Origin: Chloroflexota bacterium
Lineage (GTDB): Bacteria > Chloroflexota > Dehalococcoidia > Lucifugimonadales > GCA-2719675
DNA: 39,082 nt
Direction: 5' to 3'
Assembly (NCBI GenBank): GCA_002719675.1
Contig: PBID01000007.1
Location: 1-39,082, forward strand
Below the pieces are notes generated by a model that had not been told where the DNA came from, made no database searches, and saw nothing but the letters and a program-made list of their open reading frames with translations. This document shows, one piece after another, positions 7,927 to 16,681 of the stretch (the stretch's first letter is position 1; each line of letters opens with the position of its first letter). A program made the position numbers and the translations under genes.

Positions 7927-8763
7927 ATGCAACTTGGAAATATTAAAATTAATACAATTACAGACGGTAGCATATCAGTTGACGGTGGTTCAATGTTCGG
8001 TAAGACTCCAAAAGCGATTTGGGAAACAATAGTTAAACCCGACAGGAAGAACCGAATTAGAGTAGACATGAATTCTCTAGTCATACAAACCCCTAATCAA
8101 AATATCCTGATAGATACTGGTGCTGGATCAAAGAGAGTAGAAAAACTAAAAGAATCCCATCTCTTAAACGGAAACAAACTAATAAAAAACATGAAACGTC
8201 TTGGCTTAACAGCTAGAGACATTGACACAGTCATTTTGACCCATCTTCATTTCGATGTTGCCGGAGGTTGCACAAAACTAGACAGAACTGGCAATTCAGT
8301 ACCTACTTTCCCAAATGCCACTTACATAGTACAAAAGAAAGCTTACGAAGATGCAACTTCACCAACAGAATTTAATAAAAAATCTTTTTATGAAGATGAT
8401 TATGTTCCGATTCAAGAAGCTGGTCAAATGAAATTAATCGAAGGTGAAGAAGAAATTTGTCCAGGAGTAGTTGTTTCTGAAGCTGGAGGTCATACACTTG
8501 GGCACCAAATAGTTAAAATTGCAGTTGGAAGTGAAAGAATAGGTTTTTTTGGTGAATTAGTTCCTACTCATCATCACTTGAACTTAGAACACATTTCAGG
8601 ATTCGACCAATTCCCTAATGAAACATTGCAAATGAAAAAATTGTTTATAGAAAATGCTATAAACAATGGATGGATAATAGTTTTTAGTCATTCAACTGGA
8701 ATTGTATCCGGATATATACAACATAAAAACAAAAAATTTATTCTCTTACCTGTAGAAATTTAG
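7927..8763 (+). CDS. Metallo-beta-lactamase fold hydrolase with altered metal site
   Basis: A 278-residue MBL-fold protein of the lactonase-like group. The first metal site is intact: His106, His108 (THLHFD) and His189 (GGHT). The second site is not standard. The position after Asp110 that is normally His is Val111 (HFDVAGG), and the bridging Asp is replaced by Glu210 (FFGELVP); the final His255 (FSHS) is kept. The enzyme may therefore use one metal or a changed centre. No signal peptide, so cytosolic. It follows the class III aminotransferase by 16 bases and should be cotranscribed. Substrate unknown; AHL-lactonase annotation would be an over-reach given the missing ligand. Confidence 0.85.
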   Translation: MQLGNIKINTITDGSISVDGGSMFGKTPKAIWETIVKPDRKNRIRVDMNSLVIQTPNQNILIDTGAGSKRVEKLKESHLLNGNKLIKNMKRLGLTARDIDTVILTHLHFDVAGGCTKLDRTGNSVPTFPNATYIVQKKAYEDATSPTEFNKKSFYEDDYVPIQEAGQMKLIEGEEEICPGVVVSEAGGHTLGHQIVKIAVGSERIGFFGELVPTHHHLNLEHISGFDQFPNETLQMKKLFIENAINNGWIIVFSHSTGIVSGYIQHKNKKFILLPVEI

Positions 8764-8823
8764 ACAAAATCTCAAATTAACATTTTGATTTTACTAATTT
8801 TAAAAAATAATTTAAGTATTTGT

Positions 8824-10143
8824 TTATAAAACTGATGTGGCAAAAATTTTGTCTTCGATTCTTCTATCTAAGTTCACATTAGTAATAGTATTAGCTAAAT
8901 CTAAATCTCTATCATCCATGTAAACTTTTAAATAATTTTTGGTGTGTCCTGACCAAAAATATTTGCCATCAACAATTTCTGGTTTTTCCCACAAAACTTC
9001 TTCAATTCTTCCACAAGATTTATCAGCAAACAAATTCCATTTATCTTTCGAAATTGTTCGAATTACATTTGCCCTTCTTGATTTCAACTGAGAACTAATC
9101 TTATTTTTATTATAATAACTACTCGTTCGAAATCTGTCTGAATACTTAAAAACATGTAACTTTAAAAAATTTAAGTCAGCACATAAAATTTTAGATTCTT
9201 CAAAATGACTTTCTTGTTCCCCTGGAAAACCCACTATTAAATCAGTGGTAATTGAAGGTGAATTCACATATTCTTCAATCATTTGAATAGAAGCAACATA
9301 TTGATCAACTGTGTATCTACGACGCATCATTTTTAAAATATTGTTACTGCCACTTTGTAAAGGCACATGAAAATGAGAACATAATCGATCATTTTCCCAC
9401 AATTTCAACAAATCTAAATCTATTTCGTGAGCTTGAATAGATGACACCCTTAAACGAGTAACATCAGTTTCTTGGAGTATTTTTTCTATTAATTTGGCAA
9501 GATTGATACCATTTAAATCAAACCCATATGTCCCCAGTTGAGTTCCAGTAAGTACTACTTCTTTAAACCCAGAATCTACTAACCGCTGAATATTTTCTAT
9601 AATAGTTTCAGGCTGTAAGCTTCGTTCTCTTCCTCTAACAATTGGAACAATGCAATATGCACATACTTGGTCACAACCTTCTTGAATTTTAACCATTGCT
9701 CTAGTACGAAAATTTTCAGTAGAAATATTTTGAACTTCATCAAGCCCCGGTTTAACTATTAATTTAGAAGAAAAATAATTTAAAACAGTAGAAACTAGTT
9801 TATGTTTATCTGAATTACCCAAAACCAAATCAATCTCTTCAACTCCCAAGAGGTCACTTTTTGCTCTTTCCGCATAACATCCTGAAGCTACAACGATAGA
9901 ATTTGGGTTTCTTTTTTTTGCTGATCTTAATGATTGCCTAGCTTTTCTATCTGCAATATGAGTAACAGTACATGAATTTAAAACATATACATTTGGCTGA
10001 TCGTTTAAACCAACTACCTTCACTCCATTTTTTTCAAATTCACCAATTAATTTCAACGTATCCGCCTGGTTCAATTTGCAACCATGAGTTTCCAACGCCA
10101 CTGTTGGTGATTTGTTTCCAATATTAATCAAATTATTCTCCAA
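8824..10143 (-). CDS. mtaB: tRNA t6A37 methylthiotransferase MtaB
   Basis: A 439-residue radical-SAM methylthiotransferase that converts t6A37 to ms2t6A in tRNA. The N-terminal UPF0004 domain carries Cys22, Cys58 and Cys89 for the auxiliary cluster. The radical-SAM motif has Cys157, Cys161 and Cys164 (CDQVCAYC), and the C-terminal 60 residues form a TRAM-like RNA-binding domain. The GCKLNQ motif and TRAM length point to MtaB rather than MiaB or RimO; a clear MiaB is encoded at 31519-32823. The start drawn is TTG at 10143. A GGAG inside the first codons lies at ribosome-site distance from a second TTG at 10131, which may be the true start. Confidence 0.9.
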   Translation of the reverse strand: MENNLINIGNKSPTVALETHGCKLNQADTLKLIGEFEKNGVKVVGLNDQPNVYVLNSCTVTHIADRKARQSLRSAKKRNPNSIVVASGCYAERAKSDLLGVEEIDLVLGNSDKHKLVSTVLNYFSSKLIVKPGLDEVQNISTENFRTRAMVKIQEGCDQVCAYCIVPIVRGRERSLQPETIIENIQRLVDSGFKEVVLTGTQLGTYGFDLNGINLAKLIEKILQETDVTRLRVSSIQAHEIDLDLLKLWENDRLCSHFHVPLQSGSNNILKMMRRRYTVDQYVASIQMIEEYVNSPSITTDLIVGFPGEQESHFEESKILCADLNFLKLHVFKYSDRFRTSSYYNKNKISSQLKSRRANVIRTISKDKWNLFADKSCGRIEEVLWEKPEIVDGKYFWSGHTKNYLKVYMDDRDLDLANTITNVNLDRRIEDKIFATSVL

Positions 10144-10247
10144 AAAATCATTTTAAAAAATAAAACTAAAGAAATTATCCGGCAAATAGTATAAAATTTC
10201 CAGATTAATTTGAATTTAACGAAAATATTAGTTTGAAAATTTATTAG

Positions 10248-11192
10248 ATGGCAGATTTAATTTCAATTGGAGAATGCTTAATTGAATTATCTAGTGATAA
10301 GCCTTTAGCTAACTCTGAAACTTTTATAAAATCATATGCAGGCGATACATTCAACGTGATTTCAATGGCAAGGACTTTGGGTGTATCTTCGGCTTATATA
10401 ACGAGAGTTGGAGAAGACCCATTTGCAGAATACTTAATTTCGAATTGGGAAAATAAATCAATTGATACAACTCAAGTAAAAATAGTCCCTGGATACAATT
10501 CAATGCACTTTATTTCATTGTTAACTAAAGGAAATAGAGAATTTGTTTATTACAGAAAAGATAGTGCCGCTAGCACTCTCTGTAAAGAAGATCTCAAAGA
10601 GGAATTCATTTCTAAAAGTAAAATTCTTCATCTAAGTTCTATATGCCAAGCTATATCCGAAAGCGCAAATGAATGTGTTATTCACGCTGCTCAAATTGCG
10701 AAAAACAATCGTGTAAAAGTTTCTTTCGATACAAACCTAAGATTAAACTTAACAACTTCAGAAAAAGCTTTGTCAAATATCAATAAAATCTTGCCTTTTG
10801 TAGATATTATTTTCCCAAGCTATCCTGATGAATCATTCAATTTATTAAAACTAAAATCTAAAGAAGATGTAGCTAAATATTTTATTGATAAAGGTGTTAA
10901 ATTGGTAGTACTAAAATGCGGCGACCAAGGTGCTACAATTATATCTAAAGACTCTTCATTTTCTGTTAAATCAATTTCCCCTAATGGAGTTGTAGACACT
11001 TCAGGAGCGGGAGATGCATTTGTAGGTGGATTTTTATATGGACAAATTAATCAAATGACACATCTAGAAAGCTCTAAATATGGAATTGCTTCATCAGGAT
11101 TGAAAGTTGGAGGTTATGGTGCATTAAAAAGCCAACCATCAAAAGAAGAAGTCTTAAAACAAATAGATAAAATTCAAATAATAGACCAATAA
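10248..11192 (+). CDS. kdgK: PfkB-family sugar kinase, probably 2-keto-3-deoxygluconate kinase
   Basis: A 314-residue ribokinase-family kinase. The substrate-side motif is GECLIEL at the N terminus. The family anion-hole motif DTSGAGDAFVGG occupies 250-261, with Asp256 as catalytic base. The segment YYRKDSAAST (101-110) is typical of 2-keto-3-deoxygluconate kinases, in which the Tyr-Tyr-Arg contacts the acid sugar, so phosphorylation of KDG to KDPG is the best assignment. No KDPG aldolase or uronate gene is adjacent, so context gives no support. It reads away from mtaB and precedes fabF by 130 bases. A fructokinase or other PfkB specificity remains possible. Confidence 0.8.
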   Translation: MADLISIGECLIELSSDKPLANSETFIKSYAGDTFNVISMARTLGVSSAYITRVGEDPFAEYLISNWENKSIDTTQVKIVPGYNSMHFISLLTKGNREFVYYRKDSAASTLCKEDLKEEFISKSKILHLSSICQAISESANECVIHAAQIAKNNRVKVSFDTNLRLNLTTSEKALSNINKILPFVDIIFPSYPDESFNLLKLKSKEDVAKYFIDKGVKLVVLKCGDQGATIISKDSSFSVKSISPNGVVDTSGAGDAFVGGFLYGQINQMTHLESSKYGIASSGLKVGGYGALKSQPSKEEVLKQIDKIQIIDQ

Positions 11193-11322
11193 ATAACTAA
11201 GATTTTTAATTAATTGAAATCTAAAATAATTACATCTTTCTTTTAAAGTAAACTTGTTGTAGCCTAATCATTGATTAAACATAAGTTTAATGCACTTCGA
11301 ATAAAAATGAATTGAAATTAAT

Positions 11323-12567
11323 ATGAAAAAAAATAAAGTAGTAGTTACAGGAATAGGTATTGTTAGTCCAGTAGGTATAGATAGAGAAACTACATGGGAT
11401 AGCATCATTAGAGGACGCTCTGGAATAAATACTATTAATTCTTTTGACACGCAAAGTCTAGAAACAAATATAGCTGCCCAAGTAAACGATTTTGATCCTA
11501 CAGACTACATTTCACTTAAAGAATCCAGGAGAATGGATCGATTTGTCCAGCTTTCTGTAGCTGCATCAATGGAGGCGGTCAATCAATCTAATTTAAATAT
11601 AAATTCTTCTAATGCAGAAGACATAGCTGTTGTAATTTCAAGTGGCATTGGAGGAATCATTACTTTATCTGAACAAATAGAAGTAATGATTCAAAAAGGT
11701 GCCCGCAGGGTTTCGCCATTCCTTGTTCCTATGATGCTTCCAGATATGGCATCAGGCCAAGTCTCAATGTTATTAGGTGCTAAAGGTCCAAATTTTGCAA
11801 CTGTATCCGCATGTGCAAGTGGTGGAGATGCAATTGGTCAATCAGCCAAAATGATAGCTGATGGAACAAGTAAAATTGCTATTACAGGTGGCACTGAAGC
11901 AGCGATTTGCCCAATAGGAATAGCTGGATTTAACTCATGTAAAGCCCTATCAAAAAATAATCAAGAACCAGAAAAAGCTTCAAGACCTTTTGATGCAAAA
12001 AGAGATGGATTCGTTCTAGGTGAAGGAGCAGCCATATTAATTCTAGAAAGCCTTGAAAGTGCTGAATCACGGGGAGCAAAACCTCTTGCAGAAATTATAG
12101 GCTATGGTGCTACTGGTGACGCCCATCATATCACTCAACCTGCACCTGAAGGAGAAGGCGGAGCTAGAGCTATGAAAATAGCTCTAGAAAATGCAAATAT
12201 CTCACCAGTAGATATTGATTACATCAATGCTCACGGGACATCTACACCTATGAATGACAAATATGAAACTGCAGCCATAAAAACTGTATTCCAGGAAGAA
12301 GCTTACAATATTCCAATATCTTCTACAAAATCAATGACAGGTCATCTTTTAGGTGCCAGCGGCGCATTGGAAGCAGCTATAACTTTGTTATCTATAATTA
12401 ATGGAACTGTTCCGCCAACTATTAACTTAGAAAACCCAGATCCAGATTGTGACCTAGATTACACACCTAATTTATCAAAAAAAGGCAAAATTAAATCTGC
12501 TATGAGTAATTCATTTGGATTTGGTGGACACAATTGCAGCTTGATTTTCAAAGAATTTGATTACTAA
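11323..12567 (+). CDS. fabF: 3-oxoacyl-[acyl-carrier-protein] synthase II
   Basis: A 414-residue condensing enzyme of fatty-acid elongation, extending acyl-ACP with malonyl-ACP. The Cys-His-His triad is present: Cys164 (VSACASGG), His304 (NAHGTSTP) and His341 (TGHLLGASG), with the supporting Lys336. The C-terminal FGFGGHN loop is also typical. Full length for FabF. No acpP, fabD or fabG neighbours are present, so it is an isolated copy, followed after 20 bases by recJ in what may be one operon. Confidence 0.95.
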   Translation: MKKNKVVVTGIGIVSPVGIDRETTWDSIIRGRSGINTINSFDTQSLETNIAAQVNDFDPTDYISLKESRRMDRFVQLSVAASMEAVNQSNLNINSSNAEDIAVVISSGIGGIITLSEQIEVMIQKGARRVSPFLVPMMLPDMASGQVSMLLGAKGPNFATVSACASGGDAIGQSAKMIADGTSKIAITGGTEAAICPIGIAGFNSCKALSKNNQEPEKASRPFDAKRDGFVLGEGAAILILESLESAESRGAKPLAEIIGYGATGDAHHITQPAPEGEGGARAMKIALENANISPVDIDYINAHGTSTPMNDKYETAAIKTVFQEEAYNIPISSTKSMTGHLLGASGALEAAITLLSIINGTVPPTINLENPDPDCDLDYTPNLSKKGKIKSAMSNSFGFGGHNCSLIFKEFDY

Positions 12568-12587
12568 ACTTACCTGAGAAATTATTA

Positions 12588-14237
12588 ATGCGTCCAAAAT
12601 GGGAAATTCAAGAAACGATTAATTCTGAAATACCTTTTAGTGAAGCTTTAAATAAAATCAAAAAATTATTACTTTACAATCGTGGCATGAATTCAATACA
12701 AGAATTGAATTCTACCTTAAATCATGAATACGATCCTTTCCTGCTTCCAGACATGCAAATAGCAGTCTCTAGAATCTCAAAAGCTATTAATAATCAAGAA
12801 ATTATAGGTATCTTAGGAGATTTTGATGTAGATGGTCTATCAGGAACCGCATTGCTCTGTAAGGCACTTGGACAACTTGATGTAAAAACAATTCCCTACA
12901 TCCCTAACAGAGTCAGTGAAGGTCATGGTTTAAATAAAGGTAGCATAGACAATTTTAAATCCCAAAATGTTTCTTTAATCATAACTGTTGACTGTGGAAC
13001 TAGTTCCCTAACTGAAGTTGAGTATGCATCTTCACTGGGAATAGAAACTATTATTACTGACCATCATGCGATAACTGGAGAATTACCTAAAGCTATAGCT
13101 ATAGTGAACCCTCTACAACCTAAATCAGAATATAAATTTAAAAAATTAACTGGAGCTGGTTTAGCTTATAAGCTCAGTCAAGCTTTATTTAGTTTTTTAG
13201 GGTTCAAATACCCAAATAATTTAATACAAATGGCCGCAATTGGCACAATCGGAGACGTAGCACCATTAATAGAAGAAAATAGATATATTGTGAAAACTGG
13301 AATAGAAGAAATTAAAAAAACTCCAAATCCTGGCATGCAAGCAATAATTGAATTAATAAGATACCCTACAGAAATCAATTCAGAATTAATTTCCTTCCAA
13401 ATAATACCAAGACTGAATGCCGCAGGAAGGTTAGATAACCCAGAATTATCTCTTGAAATTTTATTAACAGATGATTATTCAAAAGCTAAAAAAATTTCAA
13501 GACAACTAGATTTCATTAACGACAAAAGAAAATTTCTTACTGAAGAAATAATGGAAGAAGCACTTAATAGAATCAATCCTGATTCAAAAATCATTTTTCT
13601 AGAAGACGAAAAATGGCCTATAGGTATAATTGGTCTAGTAGCCAATAAAATACAAGAACAATTCAATAAACCTGCATTCATTATTCATAAAAATAATGAA
13701 ACAAGTAGAGGTAGTGCTAGATGCCCAGAAACATTCAATTTAGTTAAAGCCCTCGAAAAATGTTCAAATTTTCTGGAAGATTTTGGAGGACATCCCCAGG
13801 CTGCTGGATTTTCAATAAAAACCGAACAAATCAGTGAATTCAAAAAAACTATTGAAAAAATCGGAAATACAAAAGGCAATATAATCAATTCACCTCCATC
13901 TAAATCAATAGATTGCAAACTTCCAATAAAATTTCTTCAAAATAAAACTTTTGAATTCATAAATTCATTAGAACCTTTCGGAAAAGGAAATCCAGAACCA
14001 ATATTTATGACTAGTCAAGTTATAGTTACTGATGTACAAAAAATAGGTGTCAACCAAAACCATCTCAAATTAAAACTTAGTCACGAAAACTGGAAAGGTC
14101 CTGCAATAGGCTTTAATTTAGCTCATATCCCTGTCAAATCAAACGATTTAATTGACATAATTTATAATGCTAAAAACAAAACTTGGTCAGGGAAGCAATT
14201 CATTGAATTGAACATCATTGACTTCAAAAAACTTTAA
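12588..14237 (+). CDS. recJ: Single-stranded-DNA-specific 5'-3' exonuclease RecJ
   Basis: A 549-residue DHH-superfamily nuclease acting in recombinational and mismatch repair. Motif I GDFDVDG (Asp78, Asp80, Asp82), motif II VDCG (Asp135) and motif III DHH (158-160) supply the metal ligands. The DHHA1 domain has GGHPQAAGFS near residue 400, and an OB-like domain follows at the C terminus. The length is at the compact end for RecJ. It starts 20 bases after fabF. The stop codon lies at the left end of a perfect 30-bp palindrome shared with convergent lgt. Confidence 0.95.
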   Translation: MRPKWEIQETINSEIPFSEALNKIKKLLLYNRGMNSIQELNSTLNHEYDPFLLPDMQIAVSRISKAINNQEIIGILGDFDVDGLSGTALLCKALGQLDVKTIPYIPNRVSEGHGLNKGSIDNFKSQNVSLIITVDCGTSSLTEVEYASSLGIETIITDHHAITGELPKAIAIVNPLQPKSEYKFKKLTGAGLAYKLSQALFSFLGFKYPNNLIQMAAIGTIGDVAPLIEENRYIVKTGIEEIKKTPNPGMQAIIELIRYPTEINSELISFQIIPRLNAAGRLDNPELSLEILLTDDYSKAKKISRQLDFINDKRKFLTEEIMEEALNRINPDSKIIFLEDEKWPIGIIGLVANKIQEQFNKPAFIIHKNNETSRGSARCPETFNLVKALEKCSNFLEDFGGHPQAAGFSIKTEQISEFKKTIEKIGNTKGNIINSPPSKSIDCKLPIKFLQNKTFEFINSLEPFGKGNPEPIFMTSQVIVTDVQKIGVNQNHLKLKLSHENWKGPAIGFNLAHIPVKSNDLIDIIYNAKNKTWSGKQFIELNIIDFKKL

Positions 14238-14265
14238 ATTAGAAAGAAAATTTTCTTTCTAATTT
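14236..14265. terminator. Perfect 30-bp inverted repeat between convergent recJ and lgt
   Basis: Fifteen bases starting AAATTAGAAAG are mirrored exactly, centred at 14250/14251. The stem overlaps the stop codons of both genes. A transcript from either strand would fold into the same AT-rich hairpin. There is no following T-run, so a role as bidirectional terminator or 3'-end stabiliser is inferred from placement. Confidence 0.6.
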
Positions 14266-15158
14266 CTACGTCTTTGTGCCCTTGTAGTAGTTTGATATTG
14301 TGGAATAGAAAGTCCTTTAACTGGTATTAAAGTAGGCTTAACAATTCTTGCTTTCAAAATCAGTAAAGGCAAACAAATTATTAAAATCAACAATGCAATA
14401 AAATGTGCTTCTTGAAGCCCCCACATCCATATTCTATCCTCTCGAAATAAAGAAACAGCAAATCTTCCCACTGAATATAAAGACAAATACACAGCAAATA
14501 ACATTCCATCTGGTTTAATACGGTGTCTTAAATTCCAAACAACAAAAAGAGCAAATAAATTCCAAAAAATTTGATAAACTATCACAGGATGCGCAGAGTA
14601 TACTTCACCACCAGGAGCCGAAAATCCATTATTGCAAAAAACTCTAGCTAAAGAATCAGGATGAGTCCAAACAAAACCAAATATACCATCAAGAGCTTTC
14701 GCGCAATGTTCTCCATTAACTATATCACCCAATCTACCAATTGACTGAACAAAAAGCATTACAGGGGCTGCTAAATCAGCTATAGCACCAACAGGATATC
14801 TATTCCAAGCAGCATAAATAGCTCCTCCAACAAAACCACCCAATATTCCACCCCACATTCCAATTCCACCTTGCCAAATAGCAAACGAAAGCAATGGTTT
14901 TTGTGAATAAATTGATCCCCAATGATCAATCACATGAACGATCCTGGCACCAATAATACCACCAATTATGCACCATATAGCAATCGAATAAACTATATCT
15001 GCATTAATATCAGTTCTACCAGATAGATGAGCCCATCTTCCAACTAATAAAACAGCAATTAAAACAGCAACAAAACTAAAAAAACCGTGCCAACTAAAAA
15101 TTATGCTAGCTCCAAATAGCCCTGCAATAATATTCGGTCCTATATCAATTTCTACCAT
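14259..15158 (-). CDS. lgt: Prolipoprotein diacylglyceryl transferase
   Basis: A 299-residue inner-membrane enzyme that transfers diacylglycerol from phosphatidylglycerol to the lipobox cysteine. About seven membrane segments are visible. The Lgt signature occupies 141-151 (GRLGDIVNGEH) with the essential Arg142 and Asn148. The GGIGMWGG loop (97-104) matches the variant in which the E. coli His103 position is not His. The basic C-terminal tail (TTRAQRRRN) is cytosolic. The ATG start has a GAGG ribosome site. With lspA at 21051 it serves lipoproteins such as that at 1332-2036. Confidence 0.95.
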   Translation of the reverse strand: MVEIDIGPNIIAGLFGASIIFSWHGFFSFVAVLIAVLLVGRWAHLSGRTDINADIVYSIAIWCIIGGIIGARIVHVIDHWGSIYSQKPLLSFAIWQGGIGMWGGILGGFVGGAIYAAWNRYPVGAIADLAAPVMLFVQSIGRLGDIVNGEHCAKALDGIFGFVWTHPDSLARVFCNNGFSAPGGEVYSAHPVIVYQIFWNLFALFVVWNLRHRIKPDGMLFAVYLSLYSVGRFAVSLFREDRIWMWGLQEAHFIALLILIICLPLLILKARIVKPTLIPVKGLSIPQYQTTTRAQRRRN

Positions 15159-15365
15159 TTTTTACCTCATAATCATTACCAAACAATATTATTTAATTAA
15201 AACATTTTTGTAATACTATCAAAAATAATGTTTTAAAAAAAAGAACAATTTATAGAATTTTTACTTTCTGAACAAATCAGTTGCAACAAAAAATATCCAA
15301 TTCCTACGTGCGTGAACAATATTATATAAGTTACAATTAATCTAAATTTATTAAAAGGTTAATAA

Positions 15366-16253
15366 TTGGATAACGAAATAGAAAAATTTATTAATTTCAT
15401 GAATATAGAACGTGCAGTCGCAAAAAACACAATTCTTGCATATAAAAATGATTTAATTCAATTGAGTAAATTTTTAAATAATCAAGGACTTAAAGAATGG
15501 GACAACGTCTCTGTTGATGATATCAAAAAATTTTCTATAGAAATGTCAAAAAAATCATACTCTAATAGTACTAAAGCAAGAAAAATTGCAACCACAAAAT
15601 CTTTTTTTGATTTTCTATTTCAAGAAGGAGATATTTCTGAAGATCCAAGCTCTAAAATAAAACTTCCTAAACTAGGAAGAAAATTACCAAACACTCTGAA
15701 GCCTGAAGAAATTGATTCCTTAATTTCTGCTGCTGAGTCTACAACTAACAATGGAATACGTGATGCAGCAATGGTTGAATTAATGTATGCAACTGGAATA
15801 AGAATCAGTGAATTGATTTCATTAAATACAGAAGATATTAAACTTGAACATGGCTACATAAGATGCTTTGGTAAAGGGTCAAAAGAAAGACTAATCCCTA
15901 TACATCAACAAGCAAAAAATAAATTGTATAGATATTTGATCTACTCACGTCCTGAACTTGTCCAAAATAAAATCAACACAGCTGTTTTTTTAAATTACAA
16001 AGGAAACAGAATTTCCAGACAAACATTTTGGATATTATTACAAAAACTTGTCAAAAACACTGGAATTACAAAAAACATCACACCTCATACGCTCAGGCAT
16101 AGTTTTGCAACTCATCTTTTAGAAGGTGGTGCCTCTTTGAGGCACGTACAAGATTTACTTGGACATTCTAATATAAGTACTACCCAAATTTACACTCATC
16201 TTTCAAATGAATATACAAAAAAGGAATACATGCAAGCGCATCCAAGATCATAA
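15366..16253 (+). CDS. xerD: Tyrosine recombinase of the XerC/XerD type
   Basis: A 295-residue site-specific recombinase, the usual Xer length, probably resolving chromosome dimers at dif. The N-terminal SAM-like core-binding domain spans about 1-95. The catalytic set is complete: Arg146 (TGIRISEL), Lys170 (GKGSKER), His241 and Arg244 (TPHTLRHS), His267 (LLGHSN) and the nucleophile Tyr276 (QIYTH). The start is TTG, supported by AAAAGG upstream and by alignment of the IEKFINFMNIER start with typical Xer proteins. XerC and XerD cannot be told apart by eye, and no second copy is in the window. No mobile-element context is seen, so a housekeeping role is likely. Confidence 0.9.
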   Translation: MDNEIEKFINFMNIERAVAKNTILAYKNDLIQLSKFLNNQGLKEWDNVSVDDIKKFSIEMSKKSYSNSTKARKIATTKSFFDFLFQEGDISEDPSSKIKLPKLGRKLPNTLKPEEIDSLISAAESTTNNGIRDAAMVELMYATGIRISELISLNTEDIKLEHGYIRCFGKGSKERLIPIHQQAKNKLYRYLIYSRPELVQNKINTAVFLNYKGNRISRQTFWILLQKLVKNTGITKNITPHTLRHSFATHLLEGGASLRHVQDLLGHSNISTTQIYTHLSNEYTKKEYMQAHPRS

Positions 16254-16315
16254 AAATATTTATATTCAATTGAAAAAAATATATAATTCATTACAATTAT
16301 TAGTAGGAGTATCAA

Positions 16316-16636
16316 ATGCCAAGTAAATCAAAAAAAATTGCATCTAAACAAGCAAAACTACGAAATAAACGTAAAAAAGAAGGACGAATACCGAATCTTT
16401 CAGCTACACAAATTAATGCTACTTTAGATCAAAAAATTGAACCCCAAGCTGAATCATCTGGAAAAGTTGAAATTCAGGAATCTCAAAAACCTTCTGATTT
16501 AAATCAAAAAGATTCTGAAAAACTTTCAACCAATATTGTAACTACTTCAATTAATTTAAAATCCGAACTTGTAAAAATTGGAATTACAGCATCTATAATT
16601 TTTTTAATTCTAGCTGGATATTCAATAGTTCAATAA
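16316..16636 (+). CDS. Small basic protein with single C-terminal membrane anchor
   Basis: A 106-residue protein with a good GGAG ribosome site. The first 25 residues are highly basic (PSKSKKIASKQAKLRNKRKKEG), the middle about 50 residues are polar and probably disordered, and residues about 85-105 form one hydrophobic helix reaching almost to the C terminus. This is a tail-anchored layout with a cytosolic, possibly nucleic-acid- or ribosome-binding N terminus. It lies between the Xer recombinase and uvrC, 45 bases before the latter. No family is recognised. The function is unknown. Confidence 0.75.
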   Translation: MPSKSKKIASKQAKLRNKRKKEGRIPNLSATQINATLDQKIEPQAESSGKVEIQESQKPSDLNQKDSEKLSTNIVTTSINLKSELVKIGITASIIFLILAGYSIVQ

Positions 16637-16681
16637 AAAATTTTCTTTGACAAATAATAATACGATGAAGTTAAAATTGTA

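Noticed and set aside
11200-11222. AGATTT ... AAATCT hairpin after the sugar kinase as a terminator
   Set aside because: Six AT-rich pairs with an 11-base loop and no T-run; not above chance in this composition.
15305-15341. Possible dif-like site just upstream of the Xer recombinase gene
   Set aside because: It partly resembles dif (GTGCGTGAAC ... AAGTTAC), but the two arms are poorly symmetric and the spacer cannot be defined.
15366-16253. Xer-type recombinase as evidence for a mobile element
   Set aside because: It looks like a housekeeping XerC/D; no repeats, attachment sites or cargo genes surround it.
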